A stretch of DNA of 64,000 bases from Pseudocitrobacter corydidari (GCF_021172065.1 NZ_CP087880.1:1-64000); one strand, 5' to 3'; counted from the first letter of the stretch, positions 1 to 8,491 are shown. Numbers and translations: made by a program. Notes: generated by a model from the letters alone, not told the origin.

Positions 1-120
1 GCAGGAAGAGACAGGGCGCAAGAGAGGTAAGGAGAGGAGATGGGATTTTTTTTTCGAGCGGAAGACGGAAAACGGGGGCAAGTACGGTCTCGTGGGCTCG
101 GGGATGTGTATGAGAGACAG
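1..120. other. Sequencing-adapter artefact at contig end
   Basis: Positions 87-120 match the 34-nt Nextera transposase read-2 adapter (GTCTCGTGGGCTCGG...) at 32 of 34 bases, both differences being A to G. Positions 55-78 match the 24-nt Illumina P7 oligo at 17 of 24, mostly A-to-G differences. The 8 bases between them (79-86) fit an i7 index, and a T run precedes the P7-like part. The P7, 8-nt index, Nextera order and spacing is exact for a library molecule, so this stretch is artefactual and genomic sequence starts at about 121. Confidence 0.93.
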
Positions 121-1434
121 CAGGATGATCAATCCTGGGCGGGCGGGATGGGGCACGGATTTGGCGATTTCGGCTCGTTGGGCGCGGATGTCACGTGGGC
201 CAATACACGCACGCCTTCTGGTAAGCGCTATTCTGGTCACTCTGTCCGCGTGCAGTACCAGAAAGATGTGAATCTGACCGGTACAACTTTTAACCTTGCC
301 AGCTATCGCTACTCATCCAGCGGGTTTTATGATTTCAGCGAAGCCAATGCGCTGGAGAGTGAAAACGGCCTGGTGGACAACAAGCGCAGTCGCGAAGAGA
401 TTTCGATTTCGCAGCCCCTTGGCGGCAGCACCAGCCTGACCGCATCCGCCTATTCGCAGCGATACTGGCGCACCGGGCGTCACGATGAGACGGTGCATTT
501 CGGCTTTTACAACACCTGGCAGGGCGTTTCGTGGGGCGTGGGTTACTACTACACCAAATCTTCCGAACAGAATAAATCTGACCGTTCATTGTCATTTAAC
601 GTCACCATCCCGCTCGGCCAGTGGCTGCCGAACAGCTCGGTGAGCTATAACACCACATCCGATAATAACGGCTATACCTCGCAGCAGGTTTCGTTGTATG
701 GCTCGGTGCCGGAAAATCAAAATCTTTACTACACCGTCCAGCAGGGCTACGGCAATAACGGCCAGGGCGCGAACAGCAGCGTTGCGCTTGATTATCGTGG
801 CGGTTACGGCAGCACTCAGCTTGGTTATCGCCACGATAAGCAGAGTAACCAGCTGACCTGGGGCGCATCGGGCTCGATTGTTGCCCATCCTCACGGGATC
901 ACGTTTGGGCAGAGTACGGGCGATAGCTTTGCGATTGTTCGCGCGCCGGGAGCCTCGGACGTGGCCATCCAGAATGGCACGAACGTGCATACGGACTGGC
1001 GCGGCTATGCGGTGGTGCCGACCTTAACGGCGTATCGCAAAAACTACATTACCCTCGACACCGAGTCGCTAAAAGATGATACCGACGTCGATCTTCAGGG
1101 CCAGACGGTGATCCCCGGTGGTGGTGCGGTAGTGATGGCAAATTATCAAACGCACATCGGTAACCGCGTTCTGTTTACCCTCCATGATAACCACGGGCCA
1201 CTGCCTTTTGGTGCCAGCGCGCAGGTACGCAAAACCAGCGATGACGACGTGACGCCTGCCAGCGGTATTGTCGCCGATCAGGGCCAGGTGTATCTGAGCG
1301 GCGTACCCGAAGAGGGTACGCTGGAGGCGCAATGGGAAACCGATAACATCTCGCACCACTGCACGCTGCATTTCCATATTTCCAGTAACCCACAGCAAAA
1401 TCCGGTGAAAACAGTCACTGGCCTTTGCTTATAA
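121..1434 (+). CDS. Fimbrial usher, C-terminal part (5' truncated)
   Basis: C-terminal about 437 residues of an outer-membrane chaperone-usher pore (FimD/PapC family), which secretes and assembles pilus subunits. The visible part holds late beta-barrel strands with alternating polar/hydrophobic, Tyr- and Gly-rich sequence (LASYRYSSSGFYDF), the conserved plug-distal segment around DTESLKDDTDV and a C-terminal domain ending TGLCL with the usual late cysteines (HHCTLHFH, GLCL). Family members are 800-870 residues, so about half is missing. The frame stays open upstream to an apparent ATG at 40, but those 27 codons are encoded by the adapter sequence; the real gene continues beyond the contig end. 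It is followed within 12 bases by a fimbrial subunit gene, forming an operon. Confidence 0.9.
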   Translation, partial: QDDQSWAGGMGHGFGDFGSLGADVTWANTRTPSGKRYSGHSVRVQYQKDVNLTGTTFNLASYRYSSSGFYDFSEANALESENGLVDNKRSREEISISQPLGGSTSLTASAYSQRYWRTGRHDETVHFGFYNTWQGVSWGVGYYYTKSSEQNKSDRSLSFNVTIPLGQWLPNSSVSYNTTSDNNGYTSQQVSLYGSVPENQNLYYTVQQGYGNNGQGANSSVALDYRGGYGSTQLGYRHDKQSNQLTWGASGSIVAHPHGITFGQSTGDSFAIVRAPGASDVAIQNGTNVHTDWRGYAVVPTLTAYRKNYITLDTESLKDDTDVDLQGQTVIPGGGAVVMANYQTHIGNRVLFTLHDNHGPLPFGASAQVRKTSDDDVTPASGIVADQGQVYLSGVPEEGTLEAQWETDNISHHCTLHFHISSNPQQNPVKTVTGLCL

Positions 1435-1445
1435 GAGAGAGCGAT

Positions 1446-2549
1446 ATGCGACATCGTGACGGCGCGCTGTTTTTCTTTTTCCTGCTGATTGCGGGTTTTT
1501 ATAGCCACGCTTCGCATGCGGAAACCTGCATGGCGAGCGTCGGGCAGATGACGCTGAATACCCAGAACCTGACCTACCTTCCTACTCTGCCCGTGAATAC
1601 GCAAATGGCGAACCAGATAGCGGATAACGGCAATGGGATCCACTTTACCTGTGACTTGCAGGCACCGCTGGCGAACTGGAAACGCATTGTTTATCAACAA
1701 AAAGACACGACGGGTGCCGGGACGGTGATTAACGGTCATCACGTGTTTGCCTCAAAGCTGGATGGCGTGAGCTACTCGGCAGGATTTCAGTGCAACGGTG
1801 GGCCGATTCGCTATATCGGCGATAGCACGGCTCCGGCGGGCGGTGAGTCGGTGACGGTATGTGACAGTGATGAACTGCCGGACCTGCTCAGTGAACGCGA
1901 ACCCATCGTCAAAATGTATATCACTTTCTATAAAACCGGTGAGGTGACGATGAGCGGCGGCAACCACACCAACGTGGAATCGCAGCCGCATTTTGGGGAA
2001 CTCTATATTGAGGATCGTACCGACAGCGCGACCAGCGTGAAAAGCAACCCGGTGTCGATTGATCTGGCGGCGCTTAACGTCGATATCGGCGCCAGTGGCA
2101 GCTGTCAGGTCAGCACCTCCAGCATTCAGGTGAACCTGGGGTCCGTTAACCGCGCCGAATTTAAGGGCAAAGGGCTGACGGCAGGCTCTGCCCGTTCGTT
2201 TGATATTCCGGTTTATTGCACGGCGCCGAGCGATGTCAGAGTGGGCTTTTTCGGTATTCTTGCCGCCAGCGATTCCCCGGATACGCTGGCGCTGACCAAA
2301 AGCGGCGATACGGCAACGGGCGTTGGCGTTAAGCTAACGTATGGCAACAATGATGCTTCTGCGCCTTCAGCGGGTACGTCGGTAAAAATTAATGAAGCGA
2401 CAAATTTACCCGTTCTGAAGCATGTGACGGCGGCCAGTGCGGGTAATGCGGAGAATGTGAATTTTTCGGCGCAGTATGTTCAGACGGAAGGCAGCGTAAC
2501 GGCAGGGGAAGCGAACAGTATTGTGACGTTTGCGCTGGTGTATAACTGA
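1446..2549 (+). CDS. Fimbrial adhesin-like / minor tip subunit
   Basis: About 367-residue exported protein, last gene of the usher operon. The start is taken at the ATG after an AGAGAGAG ribosome site; an in-frame ATG at 1425 overlaps the usher and lacks one. It has an N-terminal signal peptide (hydrophobic FFFFLLIAGFY, cleavage near SHA/HAE), a first half with paired cysteines (ETCMAS, HFTCDLQ, FQCNG, TVCDS) and a C-terminal pilin-like domain (GSCQVSTSSIQVNLGSV to VTFALVYN) with the typical fimbrial Cys pair and a penultimate-Tyr beta-zipper end. A two-domain layout of this length fits a tip adhesin rather than a 150-180-residue major pilin. The receptor cannot be read from sequence. Confidence 0.8.
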   Translation: MRHRDGALFFFFLLIAGFYSHASHAETCMASVGQMTLNTQNLTYLPTLPVNTQMANQIADNGNGIHFTCDLQAPLANWKRIVYQQKDTTGAGTVINGHHVFASKLDGVSYSAGFQCNGGPIRYIGDSTAPAGGESVTVCDSDELPDLLSEREPIVKMYITFYKTGEVTMSGGNHTNVESQPHFGELYIEDRTDSATSVKSNPVSIDLAALNVDIGASGSCQVSTSSIQVNLGSVNRAEFKGKGLTAGSARSFDIPVYCTAPSDVRVGFFGILAASDSPDTLALTKSGDTATGVGVKLTYGNNDASAPSAGTSVKINEATNLPVLKHVTAASAGNAENVNFSAQYVQTEGSVTAGEANSIVTFALVYN

Positions 2550-2567
2550 GTTATCAGCCTGCCCTGT

Positions 2568-2650
2568 GCCGGATGCGGCGTGAACGCCTTATCCGGCCTA
2601 CAAATACTGCAATAAACCTTTAGGCCGGATAAGCGAAGCGCATCCGGCAT
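2568..2650. repeat. REP/BIME palindromic repeat pair
   Basis: Two inverted REP units face each other: 2568-2601 (GCCGGATGCGGCGTGAACGC...) and 2621-2649 (TAGGCCGGATAAGCG...). These are the classic repetitive extragenic palindromes of E. coli/Citrobacter-type chromosomes, here between convergent genes. Confidence 0.9.
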
Positions 2651-2662
2651 GAGCACCAAAGC

Positions 2663-2687
2663 AAAAAGGCCGCTTCGCGGCCTTTTT
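2663..2687. terminator. Bidirectional rho-independent terminator
   Basis: Perfect 11-bp stem AAAAAGGCCGC / GCGGCCTTTTT around TTC, with A and T runs on both sides. It serves the fimbrial operon and the convergent LEA-like gene. Confidence 0.85.
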
Positions 2688-2701
2688 ATCACTCTGAGAA
2701 A

Positions 2702-3058
2702 TTACTCAGTCACTTTATTTTTCAGCGACTCAGCACCTTCTTTGGTTTTATTCCAACCTTTCTCGGTACCTTCTTTGGTAGCGTTCCAGCCTTTTTCAGT
2801 ACCTTCTTTGGTTTTATTCCAGGCTTTCTGCGAGCCTTCGCTCACTTTGCTCCCGGTGCTGTCTGCTTTACCTTCAGCAGCATGTTGTGATTTCAGCTTC
2901 AGCTCTTCGCCTTCATGCTGCGACTGATGCAGCTTTTCTTTGGCGGTATTCGCATTCTCATGCGCCGCGGCAACGGTATCGTCCGTTGCGTGGGTGGTTG
3001 CGGCAAAAACAGGAGAAGCCAGCAGCAGGGCAGATAATGCGATCATTGTTTTTTTCAT
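2702..3058 (-). CDS. Exported LEA-like protein with 11-residue repeats
   Basis: 118-residue protein starting at MKKTMIALSA, which gives a clean Sec signal peptide (cleavage after SPVFA) and a GAGG ribosome site 7 bases upstream; the longer open frame (to 3127) lacks both. The mature part is hydrophilic, rich in Lys, Glu, Thr and Gly, and ends in consecutive 11-residue units of the form KGWNKTKEGTE (three clear copies). Such undecapeptide repeats are the hallmark of group 3 LEA-type amphipathic helices that fold on drying or at membranes. A periplasmic stress-protection role is inference; no enzymatic motif is visible. Upstream lies the 3' end of a LysR gene on the same strand. Confidence 0.75.
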   Translation of the reverse strand: MKKTMIALSALLLASPVFAATTHATDDTVAAAHENANTAKEKLHQSQHEGEELKLKSQHAAEGKADSTGSKVSEGSQKAWNKTKEGTEKGWNATKEGTEKGWNKTKEGAESLKNKVTE

Positions 3059-3240
3059 AATATCCTCATCTATCGTTATGGCTGTATGAGCTGTATTCAG
3101 CATGGCAGAGCGAACCGGGAGATGCATTAGGAAAATACTGTATTTGGATCAGGATGTTCTGCATTGAGTGATTTTAGCAGTGAAAGATCGCTGCTAAATC
3201 ATTGCACAGAGACTCTTCATCTGGCTGTGTTTTTCCGCCG

Positions 3241-4143
3241 TTATTGAGGAGGATACAACGCAAGCCAGTCGGCCAGTTCATCAATGAAAATACGCGTGAT
3301 GGCAGGCATCCCTTTGCGCGCCGGATAGAGCGCCAGAAGATCTCTTGGCGGTGTGCTCCAGTCAGGAAACAATGGCTGAAGATTGCCTGCTTCAAGCTCT
3401 TTCTGACAGGCGAAGGCGGGCATCAGCGCCACGCCATTCCCGCCCAGAACCGCTTTCAGTAATACGCGCAAATTGTTGCTTTGCAGGCGTGGCTTAGGTT
3501 CAAATTCAAACGTCTCCTGCCCGCAAACCAGATGCCAGCGCGGGATGCTGTTCCCATTGAGACGAACTAACGCTGGTATCTGAGCGAGGCCACGCACGGT
3601 TTCCGGCAGGGCGTTCTGCGCAAGCCACGCCGGGCTGGTCACCAGAATATCGCGCTGCGTTTGCAATTTTCGCGCATGAAACGTGGAATCGTTAAGCGCG
3701 GTGGTAGTAACCACTAAAGAAATATCAATACCTTCAGCAATCATATCCACGGGGCGATTGACGGCCAGCAACTGCACGTTCGCCAGCGGCCAGCGCAGAA
3801 TAAAATCACTGACAAACTCCCCAAGCCAGCTCTCTGCAACAAACACCGGTGCGCTGATTCTGAGCAAACCTTGCGGCTGTTCTTGCTCCGCCATAACCGC
3901 CGCCTGAGCCTGTTTTCCCAGGTTCACCAGCGTTCGGCACTCTGCGGCAAATTGTTCCCCGGCAGGCGTGAGCGATAGCCGCCGCGTTGTGCGTTGAATC
4001 AACCGCACGCCAAGACGCTCCTCCAGCGCAGACATCCGGCGGCTAAGCATTGACTTAGAAATCCCGGCTCGTACCGCGGCCTGGGTATAGCTGCCTTCTT
4101 CCGCGATAAGTGAGAAGTAGTAGAAATCATTCCAGTCGATCAT
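3241..4143 (-). CDS. LysR-family transcriptional regulator
   Basis: 300-residue LysR-type regulator. The N-terminal winged helix-turn-helix (about 1-60) includes the family pattern GSYTQAAVRAGISKSMLSRR and LEERLGVRLIQRTTRR; the remainder is a periplasmic-binding-protein-like effector domain (LLRISAPVFV, LVTSPAWL, LPLFPDW region). It is transcribed divergently from the quinone reductase gene at 4242 with about 98 bases between starts, the usual arrangement for a LysR regulator and its target. The inducer is unknown; a quinone or other electrophile is the natural guess from the neighbour. Confidence 0.9.
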   Translation of the reverse strand: MIDWNDFYYFSLIAEEGSYTQAAVRAGISKSMLSRRMSALEERLGVRLIQRTTRRLSLTPAGEQFAAECRTLVNLGKQAQAAVMAEQEQPQGLLRISAPVFVAESWLGEFVSDFILRWPLANVQLLAVNRPVDMIAEGIDISLVVTTTALNDSTFHARKLQTQRDILVTSPAWLAQNALPETVRGLAQIPALVRLNGNSIPRWHLVCGQETFEFEPKPRLQSNNLRVLLKAVLGGNGVALMPAFACQKELEAGNLQPLFPDWSTPPRDLLALYPARKGMPAITRIFIDELADWLALYPPQ

Positions 4144-4185
4144 GATTGTTCTTCTTATACAACAGTGATGTTCATTATTGTCTAT

Positions 4186-4199
4186 TTAATCATCATTAA
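4186..4199. promoter_or_regulatory. Candidate LysR operator in divergent intergenic region
   Basis: Palindrome TTAAT-CATC-ATTAA lies midway between the LysR and quinone reductase starts. Dyads with this AT-rich form are typical LysR binding sites; assignment rests on position and symmetry only. Confidence 0.4.
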
Positions 4200-4241
4200 T
4201 GCAACGGTTAACATTAACGTATTCCCGTTAATGAGATAAAA

Positions 4242-4886
4242 ATGATGAAAGTTCTGCATATCGACAGTAGCCCGATGCTGAGATCCTCAAGCTCGCGCAA
4301 ACTGAGCCAGGCCCTTACCGACGCGATTTGTCTGCGTTATCCGGACGCGACCGTAACCCATCGCGATCTTGGGCGTAATCCACCGCCTCATCTGCGTGAA
4401 GAGACGTTCCTGACGCTGACCGGAAAAATCGACGCGCCAGACGATCGCACGCGTAAAGAAGTGAGCGATATCCATGACGCGATTCGTGAGCTGAATGAAT
4501 GTGATGTGCTGGTGATTGGCGCGCCGATGATCAACCACAGCGTGTCATCGGCCCTGAAAACCTGGATCGATCAGGTTTGCCAGGCGCGGCTGACGTTTCG
4601 GTTTACGCCGGAAGGGGCGCAGGGGTTAGTAAAGGATAAACCGACGTTTATTGTCTCGACGCGCGGTGGCGTGTATTCCTCAGAGGAGCATCGGGTGATG
4701 GATCATCAGGAAAGTTATTTGATCTCTACTTTAAAATTGATGGGTATCGAGGACGTACATGTTCTTCCTGCCGAGGGCGTCGATAAAACCCATCCCGGAC
4801 GTGAGCAGGCGGAAAACAGCGCGCTGGCGCAGATCCCGGATTTGCTGAGTTATGCTTTTACGGAGCATGACGTCGCAGTGAATTAA
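4242..4886 (+). CDS. FMN-dependent NAD(P)H:quinone reductase (AzoR/AcpD-like)
   Basis: 214-residue flavodoxin-fold protein. The N-terminal VLHIDSSPMLRSSSSRKLS is the phosphate loop binding FMN, and CDVLVIGAPMINHSVSSALK matches the AzoR pattern with the P-M-x-N-x-x-x-P-loop variant (Ser replacing the usual Pro). STRGGVY contacts the isoalloxazine ring in this family. Members are homodimers that reduce quinones and azo compounds by two-electron transfer from NAD(P)H. A second ATG one codon downstream is an equally possible start. It is divergent from a LysR gene, so probably induced under its control, and ends at a strong terminator. Confidence 0.85.
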   Translation: MMKVLHIDSSPMLRSSSSRKLSQALTDAICLRYPDATVTHRDLGRNPPPHLREETFLTLTGKIDAPDDRTRKEVSDIHDAIRELNECDVLVIGAPMINHSVSSALKTWIDQVCQARLTFRFTPEGAQGLVKDKPTFIVSTRGGVYSSEEHRVMDHQESYLISTLKLMGIEDVHVLPAEGVDKTHPGREQAENSALAQIPDLLSYAFTEHDVAVN

Positions 4887-4891
4887 GCCCT

Positions 4892-4912
4892 GGCGGGGAA
4901 GGAATCCCCGCC
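4892..4912. terminator. Convergent rho-independent terminator
   Basis: Stem GGCGGGGA / TCCCCGCC with a 5-base loop, followed by CTTTAAT, between the quinone reductase and the convergent nhaC-like gene. Confidence 0.75.
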
Positions 4913-4927
4913 TTTAATACCTATTGC

Positions 4928-6367
4928 TTATTTTGCATTTTCAGTCACATAGCGCGTACCGAAGTTTGTCCAGCGCGGCAGGATGGCGTAGATAACCGCC
5001 ATCCCCAGGCAGGAGAGATTAAACAGAACAAATGGCGCGTAATCGAGCGTCGCGACGCCGAGCGTTTTGGCCATAAACATGCCGGAGATGGTCCAGGGGA
5101 ACAGGCCTTCCAGCAAGGTAGCCCCGGACTCCATCGCGCGAGACATATTCACCATGTGAAGCTTTTTCTCGCGAAAGCACGGGTCATACATGCTTTTGAC
5201 AAGGAAAAAGCTAATCACCGCGTTCCCGGTACAGGCGACCAGCAGCGAGCTGGTGAACATCGTCGCCAGAATGGTGCGCGTGATGGTATTGAGCTTTTTC
5301 ACCAGGCTTCTCAGAATCACCGCCAGCGCGCCGGAAACATCTAACGCCGACGCGAAAATAAACGCGCACAGCATCACGATAATCGGCCCGACCATCGAAT
5401 ACATCCCGCCACGATTAAGCAGCACGTTGATATTCTTCGCCGTGGCCTCATCCATCGCCAGCCCCTGCAACCCCGGTAGCATTTCCGACCTGAAACCGTT
5501 AATTGCCGCGCCCACGATATCCCCCATATGGACTGACTGACAGATGACCGCCAGCACAATGCCGGAGAATGCAGATGCGATCAGAACGATCACTGAATCC
5601 CACTTTTTGATCGCCCCGACAAACACCAACAACGCTGGCGCAAGTAGTATCGGGTTTAGCCAGAACAGCGACGACAGCGAGGTTTTCATCAAACCGATGG
5701 CGGCCATTTGCGCGTCGGACCCGCTATTAAGATGATTGCCCAGCAGATAAAAGCCAATGCAGGCAATAACAAACGCAGGCAGAGAGGTATAGAGCATATT
5801 GCGGATGCTCTGATAGAGATCCGCACCCGCGGCAATGGCCGCCATATTAGTGGTATCGGAGAGCGGTGAAAGTTTGTCGCCAAAATAGGCGCCAGAAATC
5901 ACCGCCCCGGCGGTAATCGCGAGAGATACATCCATCGCCGATGCCACCGCCATTAACGCAACGCCGATGGTGCCCGCCGTGCCCCATGACGTACCGGTAA
6001 AAGTCGAGATACAGACGGTGACCAGAAACGCGGTCAGGTAGAGATACGCCGGGTTTATCACTGCCAGGCCATAATAAACCATCTGCGGAATGGTCCCGGA
6101 AACCATCCAGCAGCCAATCAACATCCCAATAGACAGCAGCAGTAAAATCGCGGGCACCGCATCTTTGATTTTGCCGATGAACACGCCCATTACCGCGTTC
6201 CAGCTCCCGCCGTAGTAGCGGGCGTAGAAGCTGGTGACCAGCGTAATGCAGATAAGCGTGAACTCGACCGGATAATTCAGCAGGCCAATCCCAACGGCGA
6301 AGATGATGAAAATCACCGCCAGCAGCGAGAGTGCTGAGGCAAACGAAGGCTCTTGTTGTGCAGTCAT
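4928..6367 (-). CDS. NhaC-family Na+/H+ (or substrate) antiporter
   Basis: 479-residue inner-membrane protein with about 11-12 hydrophobic segments. Family signatures include STFTGTSWGTAGTIGVALM and ISGAYFGDKLSPLSDTTN, the conserved ion-site region of NhaC/ion-transporter superfamily proteins. It follows the PLP lyase by only 4 bases (lyase stop 6372, antiporter start 6367), so the two are co-transcribed. The pairing suggests the transporter exchanges the lyase's substrate or product for cations, as MleN (malate/lactate) does within NhaC, rather than acting in plain sodium homeostasis; this is inference. Confidence 0.88.
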   Translation of the reverse strand: MTAQQEPSFASALSLLAVIFIIFAVGIGLLNYPVEFTLICITLVTSFYARYYGGSWNAVMGVFIGKIKDAVPAILLLLSIGMLIGCWMVSGTIPQMVYYGLAVINPAYLYLTAFLVTVCISTFTGTSWGTAGTIGVALMAVASAMDVSLAITAGAVISGAYFGDKLSPLSDTTNMAAIAAGADLYQSIRNMLYTSLPAFVIACIGFYLLGNHLNSGSDAQMAAIGLMKTSLSSLFWLNPILLAPALLVFVGAIKKWDSVIVLIASAFSGIVLAVICQSVHMGDIVGAAINGFRSEMLPGLQGLAMDEATAKNINVLLNRGGMYSMVGPIIVMLCAFIFASALDVSGALAVILRSLVKKLNTITRTILATMFTSSLLVACTGNAVISFFLVKSMYDPCFREKKLHMVNMSRAMESGATLLEGLFPWTISGMFMAKTLGVATLDYAPFVLFNLSCLGMAVIYAILPRWTNFGTRYVTENAK

Positions 6368-6371
6368 TGCA

Positions 6372-7589
6372 TCATCCTCTCATTCCGGCGATAGCCGTAA
6401 AGGCCGCATCAAGATCGGCAATCAGTAACGACGGGCTTTCTTGACCGATTGAAAGGCGAATCAGTCCCGGCGCAATATTGTCTGCCGCCAGCGAGGGCTC
6501 GTTGTAGCCCCGGTTGGGAGAGATAATCAGGCTTTCATAACCGCCCCAGCTGCACCCCACTTTGAACAGGCGACAGCTATCGATAAAGCGCTTCACCGCC
6601 GCAAAATGCCCGTCACGGATTTCAAAAGAGAACAACCCGGAAAAGCCCATCATCTGTTTGCGGATAATGGTTTGCTGTGCATCGTCCGCCATACAGGGAT
6701 GACGGATGTTCTCGACATCAGGGCGGGTTTTCAGGTAGTCGATAACCTGCATCACATTTTCCTGATGCGCGCGCATGCGTACGGGCAATGTGCGAAGGCC
6801 GCGCAGCAGCAGCCAGGCGGCGAACGGCGACAATACGGCCCCAAGCAGTTGATGGGAGAAGTCGCGGATTTCCGCCATCCGCGCCTGTGAGGTGATAACC
6901 GCACCCGCGATAAGGTCGCTGTGGCCGCCGAGATATTTGGTGCAGGAATGAATGACAATATCGAAGCCCAGAGTCAGCGGTTTCTGGAACAACGGCGTCG
7001 CCCAGGTATTATCAATCACCGTGGTAATGTTATGCGCTTTCGCAAGCTCAGCAATCGCCGATAAATCAACGATGTTCATCGTCATGGTGCCGGGCGATTC
7101 CGTATAGATAACCCGCGTAGTGGGGCGGATTTTGGCGCGGATGCTCTCTGTGGTGCCATCAAGCACAACGTCATAATGAATACCAAACTTCCGCGTCATC
7201 TGTTTGATTAACGCCATCGCCGGGCCATAAACGTTATTGACCAGAATGATGTGATCGCCACTGTTGAGGTTTGCCATCAACACCGCGCTGATTGCCCCCA
7301 TCCCTGAAGCAAAACAGCGGCAAGCCTCACCGCGCTCAAGCTTCGCCAGCTTTTGTTCAACCATCTGTACCGTGGGGTTTAGCCCGCGAGAGTAGATAAA
7401 GCGTTCCGCCTCATGCTGCATATCATCACAATAAGCCTGATAGTTTTTCTGCACGAACAGGCTGGTCTGGATGATGGGCGCGCTGACGGCACCAAAATAG
7501 CGTTCGTGATCTTCATCCTGCCCGGAGCAGGCGATGTGATCCTCTTTGGCATAACGATCCGCGTCGGTAAAAAAATGACTGATTTCCAT
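6372..7589 (-). CDS. Cys/Met-metabolism PLP-dependent lyase (trans-sulfuration family)
   Basis: 405-residue fold-type I PLP enzyme of the cystathionine gamma-synthase/beta-lyase/methionine gamma-lyase family. Visible elements: SAPIIQTSLF near the N-terminus, the substrate/PLP Tyr-Arg in YSRGLNPT, CFASGMGAISAV (PLP phosphate), VIDNTWATP with the pyridine-binding Asp, and SCTKYLGGHSD with the Schiff-base Lys. C-terminal GLIRLSIGQES carries the carboxylate-binding Arg. Start at MEISHFF has an AAGGAAC site; the longer open frame (to 7661) does not. Exact reaction is unresolved: it differs from MetB, MetC and Citrobacter methionine gamma-lyase as I recall them. It is first gene of an operon with the NhaC antiporter. 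Confidence 0.85.
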   Translation of the reverse strand: MEISHFFTDADRYAKEDHIACSGQDEDHERYFGAVSAPIIQTSLFVQKNYQAYCDDMQHEAERFIYSRGLNPTVQMVEQKLAKLERGEACRCFASGMGAISAVLMANLNSGDHIILVNNVYGPAMALIKQMTRKFGIHYDVVLDGTTESIRAKIRPTTRVIYTESPGTMTMNIVDLSAIAELAKAHNITTVIDNTWATPLFQKPLTLGFDIVIHSCTKYLGGHSDLIAGAVITSQARMAEIRDFSHQLLGAVLSPFAAWLLLRGLRTLPVRMRAHQENVMQVIDYLKTRPDVENIRHPCMADDAQQTIIRKQMMGFSGLFSFEIRDGHFAAVKRFIDSCRLFKVGCSWGGYESLIISPNRGYNEPSLAADNIAPGLIRLSIGQESPSLLIADLDAAFTAIAGMRG

Positions 7590-7695
7590 TTTAACGTTCC
7601 TTATTGAGGTACAGGGGAGCCCACAACGCGCGCGGAAGCCCGCGCGAGCCGAAAGACTCACTTTGGTTTTAGTGATAAATCGAGTAATTACGCCG

Positions 7696-7821
7696 CTATG
7701 GGCGGGCGCGACGAAGGTGCGGCGGCCCGGTTATGAGCAAACGCAGGGGAGAGAACGTGAAGGTACAAGCGACGGGCGCGTGGCCTGGCTTGTACGGTAA
7801 CGAATGTGGATCAGTGGGCAT
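7696..7821 (-). CDS. Possible 41-residue leader peptide upstream of PLP lyase
   Basis: Small frame starting MPTDPHSLPYKPGHAPV and ending RRARP-stop, preceded by GGAGAG eight bases before the ATG. It lies about 107 bases upstream of the lyase start on the same strand. A GC-rich stem CGCGCGG-AAGC-CCGCGCG (7629-7646) lies between its stop and the lyase start, as expected of translation-coupled attenuation or arrest. It has no signal peptide or known domain and is rich in Pro, Leu and Arg. It might simply be a fortuitous frame in GC-rich DNA. Confidence 0.4.
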   Translation of the reverse strand: MPTDPHSLPYKPGHAPVACTFTFSPLRLLITGPPHLRRARP

Positions 7822-7891
7822 AAACAACTCTCCATGTCGGGTGTTGCGTTAATGCGTTCTGTCACTCACGGCGCAGGGCGAGGCCCTGGAG

Positions 7892-8152
7892 TTACGGTTT
7901 TGGTTTCAGGGGCAGCTTTTCCCTGGGTAAGCGCGTATCGCGACAGTTCTGGTAACGAGCAGGCCAGATGGCTGACGGATGGATATGTAATGCGTTAGCA
8001 ATCAGCCATTCGCCTTTCGGCCAGGGGCGACTCAGGGCGTTTGCCAGGGTGGCTGAGGATAGCCCCGCCTCGCGTGAGACACGCGCCATAGAGGTACCGC
8101 GCTTTCGTAAGGCGGCGATGATGTCGGCGGGGTGCCAGTTTTTTGGGGGCAT
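7892..8152 (-). CDS. Ner/Nlp (SfsB-like) DNA-binding regulator
   Basis: 86-residue protein closely resembling E. coli SfsB/Nlp: NWHPADIIAALRKRGTS, then LSSATLANALSRPWPKGEW and AIWPARY. These are lambda-repressor-like helix-turn-helix proteins of Mu Ner ancestry that regulate transcription. Start chosen at MPPKNW because AAGG lies 8 bases upstream; the frame extends to 8182 without a ribosome site. It is outside the usual sfsB locus, so it is a paralogue. It is divergent from the XRE gene at 8258. Confidence 0.85.
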   Translation of the reverse strand: MPPKNWHPADIIAALRKRGTSMARVSREAGLSSATLANALSRPWPKGEWLIANALHIHPSAIWPARYQNCRDTRLPREKLPLKPKP

Positions 8153-8257
8153 ACGCACTACCTTCTGTAGATTATGAGTCACATTATTATGATGCTAACA
8201 CTTTCTCTATGTGACTCATAGTCCGTGGTCTGATAAACGACATAAAGTCATGCTGGC

Positions 8258-8491
8258 ATGATGAAAAACATGTCCAGCATTCAGTCGCGTTTTGGCGCGC
8301 ATCTTAAAAAATTACGGCTTGAAGCCGGTTTGTCTCAGGAAGCCTTTGCGGATAAATGCGGCCTGGATCGCACCTATGTCAGTGGTATTGAACGAGGTGT
8401 CCGGAATCCTACTCTTGAAGTCATACACGTTTTAGCCAAAGGTTTGGGTAAAGAGATGAAAGGGCTTTTTGATTTTGACGGCGACGCATAA
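8258..8491 (+). CDS. Small XRE-family helix-turn-helix regulator
   Basis: 77-residue protein that is essentially one Cro/C1-type helix-turn-helix: FGAHLKKLRLEAGLSQEAFA, DRTYVSGIERGVRNPTL, VIHVLAKGLG. Acidic C-terminal tail FDFDGDA. There are three in-frame ATGs (8258, 8261, 8270) and no strong ribosome site deciding between them. Stand-alone regulators of this size often come from prophage or restriction-modification controllers; no methylase or nuclease partner is adjacent. Target unknown. Confidence 0.85.
   Translation: MMKNMSSIQSRFGAHLKKLRLEAGLSQEAFADKCGLDRTYVSGIERGVRNPTLEVIHVLAKGLGKEMKGLFDFDGDA

Noticed and set aside
6372..7589. Methionine gamma-lyase as in Citrobacter
   Set aside because: Family motifs agree, but the N-terminal and active-site context differ from that enzyme as I recall it; the specific reaction cannot be assigned.
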